Part shown: piece by piece, positions 1 through 5,810 of the stretch
How the letters are laid out: every line of letters starts with the position of its first letter
Position numbering within the stretch: the stretch's first letter is position 1
Assembly (NCBI GenBank): GCA_017883495.1
Contig: JADGNL010000125.1
Span: 1 to 10,137 of the forward strand
Direction of reading: 5' to 3'
Source: Methanomicrobiales archaeon
GTDB taxonomy: Archaea > Halobacteriota > Methanomicrobia > Methanomicrobiales > Methanospirillaceae
DNA: 10,137 nucleotides
Translations under genes and position numbers: made by a program
The notes under the pieces: generated by a model
What the model saw: the letters and a program-made list of their open reading frames with translations, nothing else
Told to the model about the DNA's origin: nothing
Databases searched by the model: none

Positions 1-160
1 CCCGGTCCCCGTGCCGGAGGCCGGCCTGCTGCCGGAGCGTGCGCTTGGCCCGGCTCTCGACGTCGCGGACCAGGTGCTCGGCGCAGAGCGCCCGTCCCGA
101 GTACGGCTGGTGCGCAACGGCCGCACGGCGGCACCGGCTGCATCGGTCCGGCTCCATCAT
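1..160 (-). CDS. ncsA: TtuA/NcsA-family tRNA 2-thiouridine synthetase, N-terminal part (runs off window)
   Basis: Members of this family are PP-loop ATPases that adenylate tRNA uridines so that sulfur can be inserted (2-thiolation), acting in the cytoplasm. Only 53 N-terminal residues are visible. They hold a CxxC...CxxH zinc finger at C7, C10, C26 and H29; the 19-residue spacing from the first to the third ligand matches the N-terminal zinc site of archaeal TtuA. A basic stretch follows (SRAKRTLRQQ), as is usual before the PP-loop domain. The ATPase motifs lie outside the window, so activity cannot be judged. I chose the ATG at 160 because it puts the first Cys close to the N-terminus; ATG 157 is equivalent, and an in-frame ATG at 184 is possible. 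The gene diverges from rio2. Another zinc-ribbon protein cannot be fully excluded, but the match in ligand spacing and following helix is good. Confidence 0.8.
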   Translation of the reverse strand, partial: MMEPDRCSRCRRAAVAHQPYSGRALCAEHLVRDVESRAKRTLRQQAGLRHGDR

Positions 161-212
161 GCCAGCTTCTATGGCTGCTCCCATTAATGACAGTGACTGC
201 CGGGTTCGCGCT

Positions 213-222
213 GCTTTTAACC
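213..222. promoter_or_regulatory. AT-rich core shared by divergent ncsA and rio2
   Basis: TTTTAA at 215-220 is the only AT-rich hexamer in the gap between the two divergent genes. Read on the plus strand it lies about 29 nt before the rio2 ATG at 247, a normal TATA-to-start distance for a leaderless or nearly leaderless archaeal transcript. Read on the minus strand (TTAAAA) it would start ncsA mRNA near 190, just before the alternative ATG at 184. One box serving both directions is inferred. Confidence 0.35.
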
Positions 223-246
223 GTCGGCGTGCTAATGATGGAGCAG

Positions 247-1104
247 ATGCCCCTTTCGGCCGAGGTAATCCGGTCTCTCCAACCGTACGACATACGTGTG
301 CTCCACGCGATCGAACGGCTGATGCGGCGGTTCGAGTGGGTCCCTCTCGAGGAACTCAAGGCGGCGACCCGGTTCTCGGAGTCCGAGCTCAACTACCGCA
401 TCGGCCGCGTGATGGAGCGCGACCTGGTCCGGTACGCGAAGGTCCCGTACGAGGGCTATGCCCTTGTCTTCAACGGCTTCGACTCGCTCGCGCTCCGCTC
501 GCTCTCGGGAAAGGGGACGGTGCGGGCCCTCGGCGACCGGATCGGCGAGGGCAAGGAGTCCGTCGTCTACGAGGGGCTCGGGCTCGCGCCGGTCGCGATC
601 AAGCTCCACCACGTGGGGCAGCGCTCGTTCCAGTCGGTCCGGCTGAACCGGGACTACCTCCCCGAGCGGACCCACTGCGACTGGCTCTACGCCTCCCGGC
701 TCTCGGCCCAGAGCGAGTACGAGGCCCTGACGAACCTCTCCCCGGCCGTCTCGGTGCCGGCCCCGATCGCGATCGACCGGCACGCGGTCGTGATGGACCT
801 GATCGGCGGCACGACCCTGAACCGGTGCCGCCTCGACGACCCCGACCCGGTCTTCGACCGGATCCTCGAGAACGTTCGCGCCGCGTACAGGCACGGCGCG
901 ATCCACAACGACCTCTCCGAGTACAACGTGATGATCGACGAGGACCGGGTGGTGCTGATCGACTGGCCCCAGTGGATCACGCCCGACCACCCGAACGCGC
1001 TCGTCATCCTCACGCGCGACCTCTTCAACATCGTCACCTTTTTCGCCCGGAAGTACCGGGTGGTCCGTGACCTCGACGAGGCCGTTGAGTCCGTCCTGCG
1101 ATGA
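247..1104 (+). CDS. rio2: RIO2-family atypical serine/threonine protein kinase/ATPase
   Basis: Rio2 is an atypical kinase/ATPase that associates with pre-small ribosomal subunits and takes part in late 30S/40S maturation in archaea and eukaryotes. The 285-residue product has the family layout. An N-terminal winged helix covers about residues 8-85 (VPYEGYALVFNG at 66-77 is typical). The RIO kinase domain follows: nucleotide loop IGEGKESVVYEG at 99-110, ATP-binding K119 in AIKLHHVG, catalytic D222 in HNDLSEYN and metal-binding D239 in LIDWPQ. All key residues are present and the length is normal. I took the ATG at 247 as start because the family begins close to this point and GGAG (240-243) lies just upstream. 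ATGs at 235 and 238 are alternatives; extension back to 187 would add an unlikely hydrophobic leader. Its stop overlaps the next start (ATGA, 1101-1104), so translation is probably coupled. Confidence 0.95.
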   Translation: MPLSAEVIRSLQPYDIRVLHAIERLMRRFEWVPLEELKAATRFSESELNYRIGRVMERDLVRYAKVPYEGYALVFNGFDSLALRSLSGKGTVRALGDRIGEGKESVVYEGLGLAPVAIKLHHVGQRSFQSVRLNRDYLPERTHCDWLYASRLSAQSEYEALTNLSPAVSVPAPIAIDRHAVVMDLIGGTTLNRCRLDDPDPVFDRILENVRAAYRHGAIHNDLSEYNVMIDEDRVVLIDWPQWITPDHPNALVILTRDLFNIVTFFARKYRVVRDLDEAVESVLR

Positions 1105-3059
1105 AGGTGATCGGAGTCGACGTGATCCGCGGCTCCGTCAGGTCGCGCTCGCGCCGCCCCGGCTACGCATTCGTGCTGCTCGAGGACGGGGAGATCGTCG
1201 AGGAGACGGAGGTGACCCTCTACCGTCTCCTCCGACGCCTCGCCGAGGAGCGGCCCGACGTGCTCGCGGTCGATTCGCTCCAGGAGCTCGCGGCTGACCA
1301 GCACGAGCTCTACGCCCTTCTCCAGGCGATGCCGACCGGAACCCGCCTGGTCCAGGTGACGGGGGGCGAGCGGACCGAGAGCCTGGCGCAGGTCGCGGGG
1401 CGGTACAATATCCGGTTCAACCGGCTCTCGCCCTACGACGAGGCCCGGACGACGGCCCGCGTGGCCGCGCTCGGCGCCGGGGCCGAGGTGATCGCGTTCG
1501 AGAACACGACCGAGGTCGCGGTCACGCGCCACCGCTCGCCCGGGCGAGGGGGCTGGTCCCAGAACCGCTACACCCGGAAGATCCACGGCGCGGTCCAGCG
1601 GAAGTCGCGCGAGATCGAGGCCGAGCTCGCGGCCGCCGGGGTGCGGTACACGAAGCAGGAGACCCGGGCCTTCGGCGGATCCAGCCGGGTCGTCTTTACC
1701 CTGCAACTGCCCCGGAGCGAGGTCCCGGTCTCGACCTATCGCGGGGCCGACGTGCAGGTCCGGATCACGGGCAAGCGGCTCGAACGGATCCGCTTCCGGC
1801 CCGTGAGCGCGAAGCCCCGCTATCTGATCGTCGGGATCGACCCGGGGACCACGACCGCGTACGCGGCCCTCGACCTGGACGGCAACCTGCTCGCGCTCCG
1901 GTCGAGCCGGCAGCTGACCATGGCCGACCTGGTCGAGGAGCTGACCCGCGTGGGCCGGCCGCTCGTGATCGCCTCGGACGTGCCCGATATGCCGTTCTCG
2001 GTCGAGAAGATCCGGCGGGCTTTCTCGGCCGTGGCGTACACGCCGAAGGCCGAGATCAGCGTCGAGGCGAAGCTCGAGGCGGCCCGGCCGCACCCGTACG
2101 CCAACGACCACGAGCGGGACGCCCTCACGGCCGCGCTCGAGGCCTACCGCCACTACCGGAACCGCTTCGCGGGGATGCTCCGCCGGGTGCCGCCCGGGAT
2201 CGACCTCGACGAGGTCCGGGCCGGCGCCGTGCGCGGCCTGTCGCTCGAACAGGTCCTCGACGGGCTCCGCGTCCGCCCGGCCGCGCCCGCCCCGGCCCCG
2301 CCGCCGACGCCCCCCGAGCCCCTCGGCGAGGGCGAGGAGCGCGTGCGTCTCCTCGAGGGCCAGAACAAGCGGCTCCGGGCCCTTGTCCGCGAGCTCCAGG
2401 ACGAGAGCAGCGACAAGGACCGCGCCATCGACCGGCTCGAGGCGCGGCTGAGGGCGGCCCGCACGAGGTCGGCCGCGGCCGCGCGGGAATCGGCCGAGAT
2501 CGCGACCCGCGACGCCGAGATCGAGAGTCTCCGCGCCCGCCTGAAACGCGAGGAGAAGCAGGTCCGGCGGCTGAAGCGGCGAGTCGTGCAGCTCCGCCGG
2601 TTCGAGGAGGCCGCCCTCGATACGGCCGGTGTGCCGGTCAAGGTGCTCGCGGCCTTCACGCGGGACGCGGTCCGGCACCTCTTCGAGATCCTCGGCATCC
2701 GGCCCGGCGAGCTCCTCTACGTGGCCGTGGTCGACGGCTGGGGGCGGACCACGGTCCGCGACCTCGCGGACCTCCAGGTCCGCGGGCTGGTGCTGAACGT
2801 GCCGTCGCTTGCGGCAGTCGATCCCCAACTCGTCCAGCTCTGCCGCGAGTACGACCTCCCCCTCATCGCGGGCGGCGAGGTCGGCGTTAGGGTCCAGGGC
2901 CTGCTCGGCCGGGTCGAGGCGGAGCCGCTCGCTGCGGCCGAGGCAGCGTGGGCGGAGGGGCAGGAGGAGCACCGGCGGCGGCAGCAGCAGGCGATGCTCG
3001 TGGGCGTGCTCCAGGACTACCGGACCGAGCGGGGAAAGGAGGTGCGGCGCGGTGGATGA
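1101..3059 (+). CDS. DUF460 (COG2433) protein: predicted RuvC-like RNase H-fold domain, GGWSQ motif, coiled coil
   Basis: This is a conserved archaeal protein (652 aa) of unproven function. Residues 1-65 look like the start of an RNase H-type fold (GVDV with D7; LAVDSL with D58). Residues about 85-235 hold a basic segment with GGWSQNRYTRK at 150-160, resembling the GGQ/GxxQ loop of aRF1/Vms1-like peptidyl-tRNA hydrolases. Residues 241-352 form the clearest domain, RuvC-like: GIDPGT (D247), SDVPD (D293, D296) and NDHERDAL (D336, H337, D340). A Pro/Ala-rich linker at 391-408 leads to a charged coiled coil at about 411-505, then a small alpha/beta C-terminal domain (VVDGWGRT; DLPLIAGGE). There is no signal peptide or membrane segment, so it should be cytosolic. 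The ATG overlaps the rio2 stop, and thiL begins inside its 3' end, so it is the middle gene of an operon. Linkage to Rio2 suggests RNA or ribosome work; this is inference. Confidence 0.9.
   Translation: MKVIGVDVIRGSVRSRSRRPGYAFVLLEDGEIVEETEVTLYRLLRRLAEERPDVLAVDSLQELAADQHELYALLQAMPTGTRLVQVTGGERTESLAQVAGRYNIRFNRLSPYDEARTTARVAALGAGAEVIAFENTTEVAVTRHRSPGRGGWSQNRYTRKIHGAVQRKSREIEAELAAAGVRYTKQETRAFGGSSRVVFTLQLPRSEVPVSTYRGADVQVRITGKRLERIRFRPVSAKPRYLIVGIDPGTTTAYAALDLDGNLLALRSSRQLTMADLVEELTRVGRPLVIASDVPDMPFSVEKIRRAFSAVAYTPKAEISVEAKLEAARPHPYANDHERDALTAALEAYRHYRNRFAGMLRRVPPGIDLDEVRAGAVRGLSLEQVLDGLRVRPAAPAPAPPPTPPEPLGEGEERVRLLEGQNKRLRALVRELQDESSDKDRAIDRLEARLRAARTRSAAAARESAEIATRDAEIESLRARLKREEKQVRRLKRRVVQLRRFEEAALDTAGVPVKVLAAFTRDAVRHLFEILGIRPGELLYVAVVDGWGRTTVRDLADLQVRGLVLNVPSLAAVDPQLVQLCREYDLPLIAGGEVGVRVQGLLGRVEAEPLAAAEAAWAEGQEEHRRRQQQAMLVGVLQDYRTERGKEVRRGG
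3035..3044 (+). promoter_or_regulatory. Strong Shine-Dalgarno for thiL
   Basis: AAAGGAGGTG lies 7 nt before the GTG at 3052, inside the 3' end of the DUF460 gene. It fixes the thiL start at a GTG and rules out the longer open frame that runs upstream from 2809. Confidence 0.85.
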
Positions 3060-3915
3060 CCGTTCCCTGCTCGGCGTCGTCCGCGCCGTGATCGGCGACG
3101 CGGCCGTCGAGGACGACTGCGCCGTGCTCCCCTGCGGCGACTGGTGCCTGGTGCTGACCACGGACATGCTCCACGCGACCACGGACTTTCCCGAGGACAT
3201 GACCGACTGGCAGAGGGGCTGGATGGCCGGAGCCGTCACCCTCTCGGACGTCGCCTCCATGGGTGCCGAGCCGGTCGCGCTCCTGCTCGCGGCCGGGCTC
3301 GACGACCCGAACCGCCTCGGCGAGATCACGCGCGGCGCCGCCGACTGCTGCGCACGGCACGGCGGCCGGCTCGTGGGCGGCGATATCGACCGGCACGACG
3401 AGCTGACCCTGGTCTCGACCGCGCTCGGCCGGGTCGAACCGGCCAATCTCGTCCGCCGCCGTGGCGCGCGCCCCGGCGACCTGGTCTGCGTCACCGGCAC
3501 GCCCGGGCGGGCCGAGGCCGGCCTGCACGGCTACGCCGGCCACCGCCTCGCCCTCCTCGAGCCGCAGCCCCGGGTCGCCGAGGGCCGGACGCTCGGAAGG
3601 GCCGGGGCCACGGCCATGATGGACCTCTCGGACGGCCTCGCCCTCTCGCTCTACGACCTCGCGGCCGTGAACGCCTGCGGCTTTTCCCTCTCGGCGGCCG
3701 CGCTGCCGCGCCCGTCGGGTGTACCCGAGCCGCAGGCGACCGAGCTCGCACTCTACGGCGGGGGCGACTTCGAGCTCCTCTTCTGCTGCCCGCCCGGAAC
3801 CCTTCCCGTCTCCGGAGTCGGGGCCACGCCGATCGGCACGGTCACGTCCGGGGCCGGGCGCGTCCTCCTCGACGGCGCGCCGGTCGAGAGGCGCGGGTAC
3901 GAGCACCGCTGGTGA
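3052..3915 (+). CDS. thiL: Thiamine-monophosphate kinase
   Basis: ThiL phosphorylates thiamine monophosphate with ATP to give thiamine diphosphate, the active cofactor. The 287-residue product has the PurM/ThiL (AIR synthase-related) layout: EDDCAVL near the N-terminus (20-26), LTTDM at 35-39, SDVASMGAEP at 65-74, then GGDIDRHDEL, GDLVCVTGTPG, MDLSDGLALSL and GGGDFELLF. In many ThiL proteins the last motif reads GGEDYELL; here the Glu is Gly, while the Asp and the following acidic residue are kept. Length is close to the usual 300-330, somewhat short. The start is a GTG with a very good ribosome-binding site, overlapping the upstream stop by 8 nt, so it is translated as the last gene of the rio2 operon. 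It ends 3 nt from the convergent transporter gene. A different AIR-synthase-like kinase is possible but less likely. Confidence 0.88.
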   Translation: MDDRSLLGVVRAVIGDAAVEDDCAVLPCGDWCLVLTTDMLHATTDFPEDMTDWQRGWMAGAVTLSDVASMGAEPVALLLAAGLDDPNRLGEITRGAADCCARHGGRLVGGDIDRHDELTLVSTALGRVEPANLVRRRGARPGDLVCVTGTPGRAEAGLHGYAGHRLALLEPQPRVAEGRTLGRAGATAMMDLSDGLALSLYDLAAVNACGFSLSAAALPRPSGVPEPQATELALYGGGDFELLFCCPPGTLPVSGVGATPIGTVTSGAGRVLLDGAPVERRGYEHRW

Positions 3916-3918
3916 CGC

Positions 3919-4482
3919 TCAGAGCCCCAGGTACTCGAGCGCGCCGAGGACGACGAGGATCAGCACAGCGACCGGCACGACCGCAAGCCAGAGGTTGACG
4001 CCGCCGAGGAGGTCCGAGACGGTCCGCCAGGGAAGCCTGCCCGTTCTGGCGCCCCATGGGCCGATCCGCGGGTAAACCGTGGCGAAGAGCCCGGTCCCGA
4101 TCACGAGCCCGACCGCGCCGCCGACCAGCGCGTCGATCGAGCCCCGGCCGATCGCGCCGGCCACCGTGCCCGGACAGAGACCGAGCAGGCCGAAGCCGAG
4201 ACCGAAGATCAGGCCGCCCGCGAGATGCGTCCCGAGCGAGGGGTCGGCCACGTGGGGCTCGGCGAGCCCGAGCGAACGGAGAATGGCAAAGCCGATCATC
4301 CCCACGAGCACGGCCGAGAGCATGATCTTCACGACCGTGAAGTCGTAGAGCAGGAGCTGGCCCCAGATCACTGCGTGCTCGGTCACGCCGCCGCGCTCGA
4401 GGAGGAAGCCGAAGACGATGCCGAAGGCGAGGCCGAGCCCGGTCTGGAGGGGCCGGTTCTGTCGGATCTCCTCGAGGGTCAC
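3919..4482 (-). CDS. YeeE/YedE-type (DUF6691-like) membrane protein, second half of split thiosulfate-transporter-like pair
   Basis: This 187-residue integral membrane protein corresponds to the C-terminal half of YeeE/TsuA-type transporters, which import thiosulfate or related sulfur species. It has several hydrophobic segments (about 14-29, 50-70, 86-108, 117-136, 160-183) and the motif GLLGLCPGTVAGA (98-110). That motif carries its only cysteine, C103, inside a re-entrant-type Gly-rich loop. I chose the GTG at 4482, whose bases overlap the stop of the upstream partner (GTGA); an in-frame extension to 4638 gives an Arg-rich, non-membrane sequence antisense to family expectation. The pair is almost certainly co-translated and the halves probably assemble into one transporter. 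The substrate (thiosulfate, sulfite or another sulfur compound) cannot be read from sequence. Its 3' end faces the end of thiL with a 3-nt gap. Confidence 0.85.
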   Translation of the reverse strand: MTLEEIRQNRPLQTGLGLAFGIVFGFLLERGGVTEHAVIWGQLLLYDFTVVKIMLSAVLVGMIGFAILRSLGLAEPHVADPSLGTHLAGGLIFGLGFGLLGLCPGTVAGAIGRGSIDALVGGAVGLVIGTGLFATVYPRIGPWGARTGRLPWRTVSDLLGGVNLWLAVVPVAVLILVVLGALEYLGL

Positions 4483-5036
4483 GGTGCGCCCCCAACGAGG
4501 CCCCAGACGCCCTGGCCCCAGGGGATCCCGAAGAGCGCGAGCGAGATCAGGATCCCGCCGATGAAGAACCCGGCGGATGCGAGCATGGAGGCGATCGAGA
4601 GCTGGATGTTCCCGCCGATCCCGTGGCCGCTCGTGCACCCGCCGGCCCAGCGCGAGCCGAAGCCGAGCAGGATCCCGCCGGAGAGGGCGGCGACCCAGCG
4701 GAGCGGGAAGCTCCCGCCGAACCGCTCGGCCCAGAACGGCGGCACGAGCTCGATGGCGAACGTGCCCGAGAGCCAGGCCGCGATGAAGGCCCCGATCACG
4801 ACTCCAGGCACGATCATGAACTGCCAGTCGACGGTCGGGGCGAAGCGCCGGTAGTACTCCATCGCGCCCGTCCGCTCCTTCGCGACGAGCCGGCCGAGCA
4901 TGCCGCGCGCCTTCAGGTACGCGGTCGAGCAGCCGATCGGACGGTTGGAGAGGAGGAACGCGAGGGTCATGAGGAGGCCGATCCCGGCGCCGGCGAGGTA
5001 GGGCGACCAGCGCGGGGCGAACAGGAGTTCGAGCAT
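4479..5036 (-). CDS. YeeE/YedE family membrane protein, first half of split thiosulfate-transporter-like pair
   Basis: This 185-residue membrane protein matches the N-terminal half of YeeE/YedE (TsuA) sulfur transporters. The visible family motifs are SNRPIGCSTAY (30-40, C36) and GFGSRWAGGCTSGHGIGG (125-142, C134). These two, with C103 of the downstream partner, are the only cysteines in the pair and match the three conserved transport cysteines of TsuA. Hydrophobic segments lie at about 13-31, 73-90, 113-128 and 147-170. The start is the ATG at 5036; the open frame upstream of it is not membrane-like and runs antisense to arfC. There is no clear ribosome-binding site, but a CCTTAAA box about 27 nt upstream suggests a leaderless mRNA. 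It is the first gene of a two-gene operon and diverges from arfC. Confidence 0.88.
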   Translation of the reverse strand: MLELLFAPRWSPYLAGAGIGLLMTLAFLLSNRPIGCSTAYLKARGMLGRLVAKERTGAMEYYRRFAPTVDWQFMIVPGVVIGAFIAAWLSGTFAIELVPPFWAERFGGSFPLRWVAALSGGILLGFGSRWAGGCTSGHGIGGNIQLSIASMLASAGFFIGGILISLALFGIPWGQGVWGLVGGAP

Positions 5037-5060
5037 GGCTGCATCATGGATGCCCCGGTC

Positions 5061-5067
5061 TTTAAGG
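5061..5067 (-). promoter_or_regulatory. TATA-like box for the yeeE pair
   Basis: CCTTAAA on the minus strand sits about 25-31 nt before the ATG at 5036, the usual archaeal TATA-to-start-site distance. Transcription would begin essentially at the start codon. There is no Shine-Dalgarno, which fits a leaderless message. Confidence 0.45.
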
Positions 5068-5090
5068 CTATCCTCTGCCGGGCGAGGAGC

Positions 5091-5096
5091 CATATG
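5091..5096 (+). promoter_or_regulatory. TATA-like box for arfC
   Basis: CATATG is centred about 25 nt before the arfC ATG at 5119. No ribosome-binding site is visible in the intervening bases, so a leaderless transcript starting at or next to the ATG is the simplest reading. Confidence 0.45.
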
Positions 5097-5118
5097 GGCC
5101 GCCGCCCAACCGTTCTCC

Positions 5119-5802
5119 ATGCGACCGCACGTCTTCGTGAACGCCGCGATGTCGGCCGACGGCAAACTCTCGACGTACGAGCGACGGCAGGTGAAGATCT
5201 CGGGCCCCGGCGACTTCCGGCGGGTCGACCGTCTCCGGGCCGGGGCGGACGCGGTCATGGTCGGGATCGGGACCGTGCTCGCCGACGATCCGTCCCTTAC
5301 GGTGAAGGACCCGGCACTGGTCGCGGCGCGGATGGCGGAGGGGCGCGGACAGCACCCCGCGCGGGTCGTGGTCGACTCGCAGGCACGCATCTCGATCGAC
5401 GCGGCCGTGCTCCACCGCGGCGACGGCCTCCGCGTGGTCGCGGTCTCGGAGGCGGCCCCGGCCGAGAAGCGGGCCGCGCTCGAGGAGTACGCCACGGTCG
5501 TGGTCGCCGGGCGGGACCGGGTCGACCTCGGGCTTCTCCTCGAGCGGCTCTTCGATCTCGGGGTCCGGCGGCTCATGGTCGAGGGCGGGGGCACCCTGAT
5601 CGCGGCGCTCGCTACGGCCGGCCTCGTTGACGAGCTCTACGTCTTCGTCGGGAACATCATCATCGGGGGACGCGCCGCGCCGACGCTCGCGGACGGGGAC
5701 GGACTCTCCTCGGCGGAACCGTTCGTCCGGCTGGATTTCGTCTCGGCACAGCCCTGCGACGAGGGTCTGCTCGTCCGCTGGCGCGTAGAAAAAGGGGCCT
5801 GA
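5119..5802 (+). CDS. arfC: 2,5-diamino-6-(ribosylamino)pyrimidinone 5'-phosphate reductase (archaeal RibD C-terminal type)
   Basis: This enzyme reduces the ribose side chain of the diaminopyrimidinone phosphate formed from GTP, using NAD(P)H. It is an early step towards riboflavin, FAD and the deazaflavin F420. The 227-residue protein is a single dihydrofolate-reductase-like domain with the archaeal family motifs: NAAMSADGKLS at 8-18, DAVMVGIGTVLADDPSLTVK at 44-63, ARVVVDSQARI at 81-91, GVRRLMVEGGGTL at 148-160 and VDELYVFVGNIIIGG at 170-184. It lacks the N-terminal deaminase domain of bacterial RibD, as expected in archaea. I chose the ATG at 5119, where the family sequence begins; an open frame back to 5035 shows no homology and crosses the divergent promoter. 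It converges on the lipoprotein gene with only 8 nt between stops. Confidence 0.93.
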   Translation: MRPHVFVNAAMSADGKLSTYERRQVKISGPGDFRRVDRLRAGADAVMVGIGTVLADDPSLTVKDPALVAARMAEGRGQHPARVVVDSQARISIDAAVLHRGDGLRVVAVSEAAPAEKRAALEEYATVVVAGRDRVDLGLLLERLFDLGVRRLMVEGGGTLIAALATAGLVDELYVFVGNIIIGGRAAPTLADGDGLSSAEPFVRLDFVSAQPCDEGLLVRWRVEKGA

Positions 5803-5810
5803 GTAGTGGC

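Noticed and set aside
187..246. N-terminal extension of Rio2 to the ATG at 187, giving a hydrophobic MTVTAGFALLLTVGVL leader
   Set aside because: Rio2 is cytosolic and the family starts near residue 21 of this frame; the extension overlaps the likely promoter box at 215-220.
687..3500. Very long minus-strand open frame (937 codons) opposite rio2, the DUF460 gene and thiL
   Set aside because: Its translation is low-complexity Arg/Asp/Pro/Gly/Glu, typical of the antisense frame of GC-rich genes, and the opposite strand holds three recognisable families.
4483..4638. N-terminal extension of the second YeeE half to an ATG at 4638
   Set aside because: The extra 52 residues are Arg-rich, not membrane-like, and lie wholly over the coding sequence of the first half; the GTG at 4482 gives a 4-nt coupled overlap.
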